Assembly: GCA_002049455.2 (NCBI GenBank)
Contig: KV919156.1
Coordinates: 1 to 61,993 of the forward strand
Length of the DNA: 61,993 nucleotides
Reading direction: 5' to 3'
Source: Porphyra umbilicalis
Lineage: Eukaryota > Rhodophyta > Bangiophyceae > Bangiales > Bangiaceae
Shown: positions 11,042 to 22,209 of the stretch, in pieces
How the letters are laid out: the number at the start of each line of letters is the position of its first letter
Position numbering within the stretch: the stretch's first letter is position 1
Position numbers and translations under genes: made by a program
The notes under the pieces: model-generated
Database searches by the model: none
The model's input: the letters and a program-made list of their open reading frames with translations, nothing else
What the model was told of the DNA's origin: nothing

Positions 11042-12790
11042 CTAGATGGTCCTCGCGCGCGACGCCGAGATGGCCGCTTCTTTGCCAACGTTGAGCCCCT
11101 TGTTCTTGACCGACGCCGGGAGCCCGCCGCGCGTGGCCCACGCCTCCGCCGCGCGCTTGCGCTTTGCGAGCTTGGCCGACACCCGCCGCACCGCTTCGGA
11201 GCGCGAGCGGCGGCGGCCGGAGCGCCCAATGGCCCGCGCGACCGGGCCGCCCGTGTACGACACGCACACGAGGTTAAAGGTGTCGGACACGCGGCGGCCA
11301 AACGGCGCCAGCGCGTCCGACGCGGCCACGTTGCGGTCGCGGTGCTGGCCGCCATAGCCGGCGGCGTTGTGCTTGGCCTGCCAATCCGCCCACGTCTTGT
11401 CGATAAACGCCTGGTGGAGAAAGTAGACGGGGTCATTGGCGCCCGTGGCGATCGCGCCCATGTCACCGGGGCTGGACGTGAAGAGGCCGCCGACGCCGAC
11501 AAACACAAACGAGGACGACACCTCAATGGCCGCCTCAAAGTCGGCATAGTTGTCGACCTCGTCGACAAACATGTCAATGACGCCCTGCTCGTCAAAGAAG
11601 ACGTCCTCCATCCCCCCAGCGACGCGGGCGTCAAAGCCGCGCGTCACGCACCCGCCGCCGCCGACCGACTTGGCCATGTTTGCAAACGGCCCGTCGGGGA
11701 TGCACTGGCCGCCCGTCTTGGCGCCGCCCATCAGGTCGGTCGCCCACACGGGGTCCAACGCCGGGTCGCCAAAGTTTTCCGTCCACGCCCAGAAGGGCAG
11801 CGACACGGACGGGTCCTCGTAGCGGAGGGCGTCCTCCAACTCGAGGAGGAACAGGCGGTGCCACGGCAGGTACTGCGAGCCGCCGTGCGCGGCTTGCGCG
11901 TTATTGGCCAGCGCTTGGGCGACGAGCTTGTACGCGCCACTCGCAATGATGGCCTTGAAGGCGTCAGTGAGGCGCTTCTTCTCCCCACCGCTGAGGGCGG
12001 TGGTCTGCTTGCGCACGCGCTTGTTGCCAGCGTTGCAGTTCTTCCACCCGTCCCCAAACGCCCACGGCGCGCGCGTCGGCTTGGGGGTCGGCGTAGGTGT
12101 CGGCGTCGGCGTCGGCGTGGGTGTCGGCGTCGGCTTGGCCGTCGGCGTCGGCGTCGGCTTGGCCGTCGGCGTCGGCGTTGGGCTGCCCGCGCCGGGCGTC
12201 GGCACCGGCGTCGGCGTCGCGCTGAGGCCACACCGCACCTTGCCGCAATACCTCGTCTCGCACGTGTTGCGCTGCACCCACTTGGTGGAGCACCCGCCCC
12301 CGCCGCCGCCCGACCCGCCATTGCCGCCGTTGCCCCCATTACCGCCTCTGCTACCCCCAAAGCCCCCGTTGCCGCCATTGCCGCCGTTGCCCCCATTGCC
12401 GCGGCCTCTGCCACGGCCAAAGCCGCCGTTACCCCCGTTGCCCCCATTGCCCCCATTGCCGCCAGAGCCCCGCCCAAAGGCGCCACCCCCATTCCCACCA
12501 TTGCCCCCGTTGCCACCATTGCCACCGCCGCCGCCGCCGCCGCCGCCACACGTCGTTTCTTGTACCCACTTGTTGCGGCAGTTTTGGCCGCACGGTTCCG
12601 TCACCCAACAACAAAAGTTGCGCTTGGGGTTGCCATAGCCCCCCCAGCACGACGGCGCGCGGTACTGCTTGGCCACCACCGCCAAGTCGGTGCCCGACGT
12701 CGGCAGCGCCGTCGCCGCCACCGCCGTGGCAGCCGCCGCCGCGACCGCGGCGGTCGCGGCCAGCGCGCCCAAAATCATGTGGCGACCCAT
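11042..12790 (-). CDS. Secreted tyrosinase-like protein with Cys/Gly-rich N-terminus and degenerate copper ligands
   Basis: A 582-aa protein starting with an alanine-rich signal peptide (about 26 residues). A Cys-rich segment follows (WGGYGNPKRNFCCW, then KWVQETTC). Next come long Gly/Asn repeats, a second Cys block (KWVQRNTCETRYC), a Pro-Thr linker and a tyrosinase-like domain from about residue 270. Recognisable tyrosinase blocks are HGGSQYLPWHRLFLLELE (H302, H311), SLPFWAWTENFGDP, DGPFANMA, ANDPVYFLHQAFID and TWADWQ. Type 3 copper proteins need six histidines. Here the first CuA histidine is not visible, the CuB HNxxH pair reads SSxxF near residues 426-430, and the final HH is HQ. Oxidase activity is therefore doubtful, and a structural or cell-wall role is an inference. 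The C-terminal 70 residues are very basic. The ATG at 12790 was chosen for its signal peptide. Confidence 0.8.
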   Translation of the reverse strand: MGRHMILGALAATAAVAAAAATAVAATALPTSGTDLAVVAKQYRAPSCWGGYGNPKRNFCCWVTEPCGQNCRNKWVQETTCGGGGGGGGGNGGNGGNGGNGGGAFGRGSGGNGGNGGNGGNGGFGRGRGRGNGGNGGNGGNGGFGGSRGGNGGNGGNGGSGGGGGGCSTKWVQRNTCETRYCGKVRCGLSATPTPVPTPGAGSPTPTPTAKPTPTPTAKPTPTPTPTPTPTPTPTPKPTRAPWAFGDGWKNCNAGNKRVRKQTTALSGGEKKRLTDAFKAIIASGAYKLVAQALANNAQAAHGGSQYLPWHRLFLLELEDALRYEDPSVSLPFWAWTENFGDPALDPVWATDLMGGAKTGGQCIPDGPFANMAKSVGGGGCVTRGFDARVAGGMEDVFFDEQGVIDMFVDEVDNYADFEAAIEVSSSFVFVGVGGLFTSSPGDMGAIATGANDPVYFLHQAFIDKTWADWQAKHNAAGYGGQHRDRNVAASDALAPFGRRVSDTFNLVCVSYTGGPVARAIGRSGRRRSRSEAVRRVSAKLAKRKRAAEAWATRGGLPASVKNKGLNVGKEAAISASRARTI

Positions 12791-15700
12791 CGTCAGCACC
12801 CGCGGGACGGGAGAGGGGGGGGAAGAAGGCGGGGAGAAGAGGAGAGTGGAGATGAAAGGGAAGAGATGTGTTGTAGGAGTAACGCAAGCGCCAACCGCGT
12901 CGCGGCCGGCAAGAGTGGCAATGAAAAACCCCGCAGCCCCGCGACCGCGCCCCACCGCCGCCGTGTGCAGCACGTGCGTCGCGTGCGTAGGAGAGCCCCC
13001 CGTGGCCAAACAGACTGAACACGGCGGTGCCACACACCTCCCTTGCCGTCGTGACGATGGCGGCGGGGGGGGGGGGCTCAAGTATGCGCGGCCGCCCCGG
13101 CGAGCGGTCGGCGGCGGGCGGCGCGTCAGCAGCGTCCAGCGCGGCGTGGGGCCGCCGGCGCGCCGCGTCGGCCTGCGTGCGCACGCTGACGGGGGTGCCA
13201 GACGGGCGCGCCGCAGCAACGCACGGCTCGTCGCCGCGCCGTCGCCCCGTTTGGCGGCACAAATGCGCACCAGCGGCGCCGGCGGTAGCCCCTCGGGGCT
13301 GGGGGGGCGTGGGGGGCGGCCGCCGCGGCCGCCGCACAACTGCCACGCAGGGTGACTGCAGGCGGTCACGAGCTCGGCCGCGCGGCGGGGACCCGCAGCG
13401 AGGCTCTGGCACACGGGCCGTCTGGGGTGCCCCCGTGGAGTGGCGCGTGGGGGGCGCCCGCACGGGCGACGCGCCAAGCGGTCTGGCCGGCGGTCGCCAC
13501 AGCACAGCGTGGTGGAGCGGGGGAGGGGGGGAGCCACCGCCGCCGCGTTGAACGGCCGCGGCGCTCGACCGGCGCCACGCCGTGGGAGCACGTCACGAGG
13601 GGGGGGGGGTGCCGCCACCCGGCGCTGGCGGCAGAGGGGGGTGGGGGGGCCAAACCCCACCCCCGCACCCCACGGGGGTGTGTGGGTCGCCGGGGGGGGC
13701 GGGTCACAACCCCCGGGGCGCGCGCCCCAAAACGGGGCGGCCAACAGCGGCCAATCTGACCTCGCGTCGCCCGCCCGCCGCCGCAGCCGCCGCTGCTGCC
13801 GCCATGGCGGTGGGGCGGCCGACGCCCCCCCGCCGCCGCTCGTGCCGATCCCCGTCGCGCTGCCCGCTTGTGCATTGCTGGCGGCGGGCGCCCCTGCAAC
13901 GCGGCGCTGGGTGGTGGCGCCGCCCTGTCAGCGTCGGAGGGACGGCGCCCCCCGCCCGCCCGCCCCCCCCCGACTTGACACTGGGGACGCGCCCGTGATC
14001 CGGTCGTCCCTGGCAGCGGCAGGCGGGGTCCCACGCCTCGGAGCGGCAAAAAGGGCTTACGCAAGAGCCGCGAGGGGCTGTCAGGCGTGCATCCAAGTGC
14101 AGCGCGTCAAATGAAAGCACGCAGCGGTCCTGACATAAAGTGTCTTGGTTTGGCTCGAAAAGAGCAAGAGGGCGGGCGGCGACGGAGTGCCCGACTGGGG
14201 GTTGGCGCCCGCCACATCCGGCCACCCCGGGCGCCCGTATTGCGTCTCGGTGGCAAAAGTGGCCACCGCGTCAAGGGGGAGGATCGGGCCTCCACCCCCC
14301 GCCGCCGCGCCAATGCGCCGTTGTGCCACGGTGAGAGGGGACACGCCCGCACCCACCCTGTCGGGGTGCCACGTCACTCAAGACCAACAGGACTGGGGGG
14401 GGTGTCAGCCAAGCGCCAGTGACGGGACGGGCGGCAGACGAAGCGCACGGAAGTACCCGACGAGTTGAACGTGGAGTGCTTTGAAGGTGCCGACTTGGTG
14501 TGGAGAGCGGGAAAAAAGTCCAACAGTCTGACCATGGGCAGTGCACCCATCGATTGCTCCCGCCTGCGCCACGGTCGCCGTAGCGTGGGCCCCACACCGC
14601 CCGCGCCGCTGAGGGAGGGAATCTGCGGTCCTTTTGAAACACGGCGACCTGCTCACGACAACCCAAGGTTGCTGCTCCCAAGGCATGAACCGCACGGTGA
14701 GAGCCCCTGGGCTGGTTCCTTTAGCAAGCATGCCCGTGAAACTGACGCACGGCGGCGGTGGACGGCGACCGCAACGTCTTCGTCTGCGGTCCTGGCGCCC
14801 CGCAGGCACTGGCTCGGCCGTCGCCCACCGCGAATGGACGTGGATGGCAGCACGTAGTATTGGGGTGTCCGCGGCGTCAAACGTCATCCGGCTGCTTGGC
14901 CGCTCCTCGCCACGCCGACGAACGCGCGAGTTCTGCCGTACACCTCCCTCCACGGTGGCCGCCGGGGCGCCCACAGAGGTGCACGGTGGCCGGCGTCGCG
15001 GCTATGGGGTCCGCTTCCGCGTCTTTTCGTGGCCCATGCACCGCAGTGTCCCGGTTGGCCTCGTGCGTCGCCGCGTCATTGTACGCGGCGTGGGAAGGCA
15101 ACCCCCGATCCTGTACGCGGCAAGGTGCGTTCGTTGTCGCATGTGGAATTCATCTGCCCCCCGCTATCGTGAACACAGCGGTTGTGGCTTTGCGCAACTG
15201 CGCCCGCGAGCGCCCGGCATCCACGCTCCCCAGCGGAGAGATGGCAGCGCCCGGGCTGGGGGCGCTCTTGTGGGGGGTGTTTGGGCGCGGATGGAGGCGC
15301 CCGTCTGCTGCCGCTGCTGTTCTGTGGTGACTCCGTCCAGACATGCGATCGCAGCCTTGGGCGTTACTGAGGACGGGCTGTTCCTCACCACCACGATTGC
15401 TACTTGTGGTCGCGGGAGGGTGGAGGGGTGCTGCTTGGATTTATCCCCTTGCCGGTGTGGTCGAGGTTGATGAAAAGCCGCTGGTGCGGCGGTTGCGCCA
15501 AGCGATGGCGTACAGGACAGAGTTGCTGCCAAACGTGGCGCGTGAGGGTCTGTGCTTGAGAGGGCGGATGCGGCGCCACCGCCGCGCGCGACCGCCATCG
15601 GTGGTGTGGGCGCGGGGGTGATGCGCGCGCGGCGACGGCATGCGGGCGCCTCCCTCGCGCCGCGCCCCTGTGCCACCCGACGCCCCGGTGCGCCATCTGC

Positions 15701-16136
15701 CGGGATGGATGGCATAGTCGCCGGTCTATCGTCTTGCGTCCCGGCGCTGCAGCCACTCCGGCCGGCGGGTGACCTGGGTCCGGCGGCCACCGTGCCTGCT
15801 GCCACCGGCGCGGCGCGTAACGTCGACGGGCGACCCACCTCGGGACCGAGGTGGTCCGACGCTGCTGCTGTCCCCGCTCGGGCCGCCCCACGCGAGCGGG
15901 GGTAGGCGGGGTGGTGGCGGCTGTCGTGGGGAGTCGTAGCGGCTTCCACATCGGGTCAGTGATGGGCGTCGAGCACTCTCCGGCGACGGCGAGTCGGCAG
16001 GGATTGGGCAAGTGCACTTGTTGTTCGTCGTTGCCGGTGGGAGGCATCAGCCACAGCGCATGTACGGGAGCTCTACAGTTGGCGGCAACGCGGCGTGGCG
16101 ACGTGGATGTGTTTGGGAGTGCCAGAGCTTCGAGCC
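12791..16136. other. GC-rich intergenic region, no recognised gene
   Basis: Begins with the likely promoter and 5' UTR of the tyrosinase-like gene. Many overlapping open frames exist on both strands, but all are Arg/Pro/Gly-rich shadows without recognisable motifs. Poly-G/poly-C runs are common around 13060, 13600-13720 and 14395. No transposon ends were seen. Confidence 0.4.
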
Positions 16137-16393
16137 CCAGCGCAGCGGGCCCCAAACCGTCGTCAAGAGCACGTCTGCTTTTGCGTGTTTTGGGACGAAC
16201 AGATAATCTGCAAACCGCCCTGGGGCTCTGTCAAGGCTGCTTTTTTCCAGAAAGGGCGCCAAAATCATCTGTTTGCCGGGATTGATTCATCTCCACACGT
16301 AAAAGAGAGACACAGCACAAGACGTATACACTTCACCCTTCCAAAAAGAGAGAGAGACGGAGAAGCATCTAGGGCCCTGCTAGCAGGCGCTAT

Positions 16394-16401
16394 GTGTGGA
16401 G
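16394..16401. repeat. 8-bp target site duplication, left copy (GTGTGGAG)
   Basis: Identical to 17313-17320, the 8 bp immediately after the element. This is the signature expected of hAT insertion. Confidence 0.9.
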
Positions 16402-17312
16402 TAGGGTTGTGCATCACGCCCCTTTTTGGGTGGCGGGGTGGGCGATGCACGCCTAATCACGCCCTTCTGCACGCCCCCAACATTGGCACGCCCCTCTTCA
16501 CGCCCCTAATGTAGCCCCCATGTTTTGGCACTTACTTGATCAGCGATTCAAAGTACCCAATATTCTTGCAATTTGGATGGTTCAAAGGACCACAAAAATG
16601 CCAGAGAACATGAAGGAAACAGCTGCATGCCATACACTCTCTTGGCCTCTGCCACTCTGCGTCAAAGATGCTTTGCAGCATCACGGGACGTCGGCTCGCC
16701 TAGCCTCCACCGGCCGCCCCACCGCCCGCTGTCCCACCCATCTCACCGCGCACAAAGCCAGAGCAGATGGTCATCAAATCATTCTCGGTCGTGGCCGCGG
16801 GGGCGTCCTCGTCGCCGGGACCACCTCCATCACTGCCGTCGGCCTGGCCGTTGCCGGCGCGCGATGCGTTCCATTCAACGTCCTCATTGGCGCCCGTGTC
16901 AAGGAGCCCCTCTGCGTCCTCCCTGGCTGATGACAGCAGGTGGCCGTTGCTGTGCCATTCCGCACAGATGGCGTCCGCGCATCATGGCGTCGAGCACCTT
17001 GTTTGTGGGCGCACGACGGAAAAATGGTTCCAACTCCTCATAGCGTCGAGCACCTTGTTTGTGGACGCTCGGCGGAGCAGGAAGACACCGCGCCCTGAAA
17101 AAATAACGAAGGTGGCACGGAACTGCACCGAAAAATATTCGGTGGACTGGCGCCCCAAGAGCGCATTTGAAATGATGTACTTTTTTTATCAAGCACGCCC
17201 CAATCACGCCCCTAAAATTCTGGGCGTGCAGGGCGTGACACGCCCAAAACACGTGAAATTGCACGCCCCAGGCGTGCAATTTAGAGCGCCCCGGGCGTGT
17301 TGCACAACCCTA
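16402..17312. mobile_element. Non-autonomous hAT-type DNA transposon, copy A (911 bp)
   Basis: Ends are perfect inverted repeats, TAGGGTTGTGCA at the left and TGCACAACCCTA at the right. They are flanked by exact 8-bp duplications GTGTGGAG (16394-16401 and 17313-17320), which is diagnostic for hAT. Many CACGCCC and GGGCGTG motifs crowd the first 110 bp and last 120 bp, resembling subterminal transposase-binding repeats. The interior holds only short open frames with no recognisable transposase, dimerisation domain or BED finger, so mobilisation in trans is inferred. A second copy lies at 59380-60289 with the same ends and interior. The insertion is inside an older inverted-repeat element. Confidence 0.92.
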
Positions 17313-17320
17313 GTGTGGAG
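17313..17320. repeat. 8-bp target site duplication, right copy (GTGTGGAG)
   Basis: Exact match to 16394-16401 on the other side of hAT copy A. Confidence 0.9.
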
Positions 17321-17520
17321 TGAGGAAAGATTCCCGTTCTCGCAAACACGAATATGCAAGGACTTCGCATGGGATGGCCTCTGAGAGCCTGTCAAGGGGG
17401 GTCGATATGTTTTTTGCACAGGAATTCTGTTTCTTTAAACAGGAACACGGGCCTCCGCGAGGCTCAAAACAGGCAAAAACAGACGTGCTGTTGACGACGG
17501 TTCTGGGCCCCCTGCGCAGT

Positions 17521-18025
17521 CACGCTTCTGTCACCGAATTGATGGCTTTTTCCTTGACCTCGGTGTATTTTTATTTTTATTTACTGAATCAGCGCTCTCG
17601 ACGGCACACGTGTGGCAGCAACAGCGCACTCGCGGGCGCCACGCAGCACGTGCTGGACACAGAGCTGCAGGGAGAGGGCTAGCGGAAGCAGACGCAGATG
17701 GGAGCAACGACACATTGAGGCTGAGCACACGAATGGCGCGAGACCAGCTGGAGACGCTGCAGAAATGAACTTAGGGAGACGGCTTGGACGAGGACAGGCC
17801 AGAAGGCAGCGTGACAAGCACAAACAGGGTGAGCAAGCGAGACGGCATGCGAGACGGCACAGAAACACAGCAAAACGAGATGTGACTGACCAGGCGAACC
17901 ACGCCGCCCACATTGTACAAGACAGGGGGCACCGCCAGCTCGCCGACCACTCCCGCCCCTCACCCCCCCCCCCCCCCTGCTCCTGACACCTACGGCCAAC
18001 CACCGTCGGGCGCCCGACCCCCCCC
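17521..18025. other. Short intergenic region
   Basis: Contains a TTTTTATTTTTATTTA stretch near 17570 and a C13-type run near 17966. It is the 3' flank of the oxidoreductase gene that ends at 18026. No gene is recognised. Confidence 0.4.
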
Positions 18026-19015
18026 TCAAAAGTTGGTCAGGATGCGGTCCTCTGGCACACCCTGCTCCATCAGGTACGCCTTGACGTCCTTGGTCATCCC
18101 CCCCACGCCGCACATGAGGACGCCCGTCTGCTTGGGCGCCGCCACCCCGTCCTGCATGAGCGCCTGCTGCACGTAGCCGGTCCGCCCGTCCCACTCATCC
18201 GCGGCCTCGGTCGGCCGCGACATGACTGGGATGACCTCAATCTTGTCCGACGCCCACAGCCGGAAGCGGTCCATGTAGGCCATGCGCCGCGGGTAGCGGG
18301 CGCCATAGTAGAGCTTGATCGACCGCCGCGTCGGCGCGCGGAGGCCATTGAGCTGCGACTCAATGGCCGCCCGGATGGGCGCAATCCCTGAGCCGGTCGC
18401 AAAGAGCAGGAGGTCCTTGACGGCTTCCTCCTCTGGGACAGCGGGGAACTGGATGGGCTCCAGCCGGCTCATGGGAAAGCCCTTGCCGCCCACCGGCGAC
18501 ATGAGCACCTTGTCCCCGGGCGCGGTGCCGGTGAACCACGCCGACCCGTCCGTCTCCTTGATGAGGAACTCAAAGTAGCCCTGGATGTTGGGCGCGCACG
18601 AGATGGCGAAAAAGCCGGGCTTGGCGTCCGCCGCGTCCGCCTTGATCTGTACGTACTGCCCCGGCACCCGGTACGAGTCGACGAGGGAGCCCTTCTCCGC
18701 CGTCGTGCCGACATTGATGACAATGTAGCGGTGCTCCTCGCACGCCGCCGAGTTTTCCACCACCTCCACGGGGTTCCACTCGGTGTCTTGCTGCTTTTGC
18801 ATCGTCAGCGGCGCCGTGCGGCGGGCAGCCGCCGCCGCCACCGCACAGGCGGCCGCGAGCGCCGGCCGCCGGCGGGGCGCCAGGCCCGCCCATTGGCACG
18901 CCCCGCGGGACGAGATGGACCGCCCGACGGTGGCGGGCGCCCACCGCCCACGGGCGGGGGAGGCCGCCACCGCCGGGGCAGCGGCAAAGGCCGGCACGGA
19001 TGCGGCGGGGGCCAT
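18026..19015 (-). CDS. Organelle-targeted FAD/NAD(P)-binding oxidoreductase (pKIWI502/At1g15140-like)
   Basis: A 329-aa protein. The first 70 or so residues are Ala/Arg/Ser-rich with no acidic residues, consistent with a plastid (or mitochondrial) transit peptide. A ferredoxin-reductase-type fold follows. The FAD-binding barrel includes YRVPGQYVQIK and FFAISCAPN (about 115-143). The NAD(P) half has LLLFATGSGIAPIRAAIES (about 202-220), KLYYGARYPRRMAYMDRF, VIPVMSRP, GRTGYVQQAL and LMCGVGGMTKDVK. It ends in an aromatic residue (ILTNF) typical of the superfamily. The order matches the plant protein known as fruit protein pKIWI502. Its electron partner and substrate are unknown. An upstream in-frame ATG at 19135 would add 40 residues with similar transit character. 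It appears to be a single exon. Confidence 0.85.
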   Translation of the reverse strand: MAPAASVPAFAAAPAVAASPARGRWAPATVGRSISSRGACQWAGLAPRRRPALAAACAVAAAAARRTAPLTMQKQQDTEWNPVEVVENSAACEEHRYIVINVGTTAEKGSLVDSYRVPGQYVQIKADAADAKPGFFAISCAPNIQGYFEFLIKETDGSAWFTGTAPGDKVLMSPVGGKGFPMSRLEPIQFPAVPEEEAVKDLLLFATGSGIAPIRAAIESQLNGLRAPTRRSIKLYYGARYPRRMAYMDRFRLWASDKIEVIPVMSRPTEAADEWDGRTGYVQQALMQDGVAAPKQTGVLMCGVGGMTKDVKAYLMEQGVPEDRILTNF

Positions 19016-19739
19016 GGCGAGGCGGCCGCCGACGGCGCGGCGGGGGGGGGCGGCCGGCGGCCCCGGTCGGGCGCACAGCCGTCGGAGGGCGGCGGAGCAG
19101 AAGGGAGGCGTCAATCGGGGGTGAAAGGCGAGCATCCAGGGGCGTGGCGGCGGGGGGAGGCGCGCGACTGCCGACCGTGGCGGGGGGGGGGGGGACTCGG
19201 ACGATACGCAGTACACGCGGCCGACAGCGGGGATTGCGCGGCAGCCACAGGCGATGAGGGCGTCGGCGTGGAGTCGGCACGGCCGGGGCCGAGAAAACCG
19301 TGCAAACAGCATCGACTGAGGGGGGGGGGGTACACACTCGCGCACACACGCCGCGGCCGGCCCGTGGCGGTGCGAGGTCGGCAGCTCACGGCGAGCGGAA
19401 TTGAGAAATATGTACCTCATGCAACCAGTACAGCCCTGAAAGTTTTCACATTTTGACGGTGACCCAGACTTGAAGATCAGCCCATGATGGGCACTGTCTC
19501 GTCTCCGACGCCACCAGGTGGCGGCGGCAACGACCACGGCGGGACCATGACCACGCCGACACGCACGGATTCCCACTCACGCAAACAATGCTTTGGTGAC
19601 CTACATGCACGAAGCGACAAAACAAAAGTGCGGTCCAAACGCCTGCACGTGCCTCCAAAAAAAAAGAAAGAAAGTTGCACGCGCTGCCGAGGCGCGCGAC
19701 CCTCCCCCCACCCCCCCCTCCCCCCGCCCCCCGCCCCCC
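19016..19739. other. Intergenic region between the oxidoreductase and the SUN gene
   Basis: Holds the 5' leader and promoter of the oxidoreductase gene (minus strand) and the 3' flank of the SUN-domain gene. Poly-C and poly-G runs occur near 19185, 19323 and 19720. No separate gene is supported. Confidence 0.4.
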
Positions 19740-20024
19740 TCACACCCCCCCCGGGGGCGAGCGCTTGGTCACCTCCGTCCCGTGCACCCGGAAGCGGTAC
19801 AAGCAGGTGTAGTGCGGGTGCCCCTGGTTGCCCCGCACCACCAGCGTCACCGCCCGCATCGGGGTGTAGGCGCCGCCCGCCGACGGGCGCACCTCAAACG
19901 CCTGTACGTGCGGGTGGCCGGCGCCGACGCGGTACACGTAATCGCCGAGCTGTTGCTCGGGCAACACCGCCGCGCGCGTCGCCGCGTCGCGCACGCGGCG
20001 GCTGCCGCCACCGCCGCCGCCGCT

Positions 20025-20056
<32 letters not shown>

Positions 20057-22176
20057 CGCCCGTCGCCGCCGCCGCCGTCGCCGCCGTCGGCGGCGCACCC
20101 GCCCCACCGCGGGCGGCGGCACCGTCGCCGCCGTCAGCGGCGGCACCGCCGTCGTCCCTGGCGCCCGCCGGCGGCCGCGGCGGCCACACAAACGGCACGC
20201 CCGACACGCTAAACGCGCGTGGCGCCGTTGCGGTTGTGAAGGTGGCCCCCGCCGGCGCGTGCTCGACCGTAAAGCCCGTGACGACGACCGGCCGCGCGAG
20301 GCGCACGGTGACGGTGCCGACTCCCTCAAACGCCCAGCAGGCGCCCGGCACGACGCCCGGCGTAAAGGCCACGTCGACGGTGCGGGGGACGGCGGGCACG
20401 TAGACGCGCGCCGACGTGCCGCGGCCAAAGAGGGAGAGCGCGTAGCGGGTGGCGTAGCGGGAGAGCGCCGACGGCGCCGTCGGTGACGACGCCTCAACGC
20501 GCGCGCCCGCCGAGAGGAGCGCAAAGTCGGGGGGGCGCCCCTTGTCCGCCTCGTACCGCTCAATGACGCGGTCGGCAAAGGCGTCAAAGGCGGCGCCCGT
20601 GGGGCCGCCGCCGCCGCCGCCGACGGCGGCGGCGTCACCATCGCCGTCGCCGCCAGCCGCGCCGCGAGCGGCGGCGGCGGCGCACGAGGCGTCGGCGACC
20701 GCCTTGGCCGCCGCCACCGCCCGCTCCTCCGTCGCCGCCGCCGCCGTGGCCACGTCGGCGGCGAGGAGCTCGCGCGCCGCCGCCGACCGCGCGGCGGCGG
20801 TCGCCTCGGCGGCCACGCCCGCCGCCGCGAGCGCCGCGTCGAGGCGCGCCGCGGCCGCCGCTTCGGCGGCCGCCAACTGCGCCGCCACCGACGCGTCCAC
20901 GTCTGCCGCCGCCGCGTCGAGCGACGCGCGCACGCGGCCGTCCCACTTGGCCACCTCCGCGGCCACCATCTGCCGGATGGCCGGCTGCAGGGTCCGCAAC
21001 GACGCGTCCGTCACGTCGACGGCGGCGGGCGGCGGGGGGGGGAGCACCCCGCCGACGGTCGGTGGGGCGGCCACGCCACCACCCGGCGCGGGCGTCACGT
21101 CGGCCAGCGGGCGGTGCACGGAAAAGAAGCCCGCCAGCTGGGACGGGACGCCCGCCGCGCCGCGGCCGACGCGGGAGGCCGCCCACCCCGGGGCGGCGGC
21201 AAGCCACAAGAGCACCCCACCGAGGCGCGCGGCGGCGGCGGCGGCCGCCGCAACGGCGCGGCCCGCCCCCCCCCCCACCGTCGACGCCACCCCCCCCAGC
21301 GCCGCCCGCGCGGCGGCGCCCGCCGACCGCGCGACGCGCACGGGCTCCCACACGAGCCAGCTGAGGAGGCGGAGCACCCCAAACACCCCCGCCTTGGCCC
21401 CGTCGGCGGCCCGCGTCGCAACGGCGGCGGCCGCCGCCCGCACGCCCGCCCGCAGCGCCGCCCACGCGGCCGAGACGGCCCCCCCCCCCGACCGCACGCC
21501 GGCGACAAAGCCCCCCACGGCCGCCCGCCCGATGCGGGCGCCGCCCGCCACAACCGCAACGACGACCGCCCACGCCTCAAAGAGGGGCGTCAGCGCCACC
21601 CACAGCAGCCGCAGCAGCGCCTGCACGACGCGCACGGGGGCGGTCATGACCGCCGTCTGGGAGGGGAGGGCGCCGCCCACCGCCCGCCACGCAGCGCCGC
21701 CGGCGGCGGCGAGCGACCGCAGCGCCGCCACCCCCGCCGGCGGGGGCGGCGCAATGCCCGCCGCGGCGGCCGCCGCGCGCACCGCCTCGCGCTCGGCGGC
21801 GAGGACCACCTTGGCGGCGGCGGCCGCTTGGGCGGCCGCGCGCGTGCGCGCCGCCGCCGCCTCCTTGTCGGCCGCCTTTTGGGCGGCCGCCGCCTGCTTG
21901 TCGGCCGCCTTTTTGGCCGCCGCCGCCTCCTTGTCGGCCGCCTTTTTGGCCGCCGCCGCCGCCGCAGCGACGCGCCGCTCCTCGGCCGCTACCGCCGCCG
22001 CCGCCCGCCGGTCGGCCGCCTCTGCGTCGCGCGCCGCTTGCGCGGCCGCCGCGCGCCGCGCGGCATCAGCGCGCGCCGCCGCCGCGGCAGTGGCGGCCGC
22101 CTCCTTTTCCGCCCGCCGCCGCGCCGCCGCCTCGTCGCGGGCGGCCTTGCGCGCCGCCGCCGCCGCGGCCGCGTCG

Positions 22177-22209
<33 letters not shown>

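Larger units (their letters stand above)
16141..17519. mobile_element. Old inverted-repeat element, split by a hAT insertion
   Basis: The stretch at about 16141-16192 and the stretch at about 17465-17519 are inverted complements of one another over some 50-55 bp with few mismatches (core ACCGTCGTCAA and CACGTCTG). Removing the 911-bp hAT element between them leaves roughly 460 bp. I found no convincing target site duplication outside the arms, so the superfamily is unknown. It could also be a foldback remnant. Confidence 0.55.

Noticed and set aside
12060..12190. GTCGGC repeats as a possible non-coding microsatellite
   Set aside because: They encode the Pro-Thr linker of the tyrosinase-like protein in frame.
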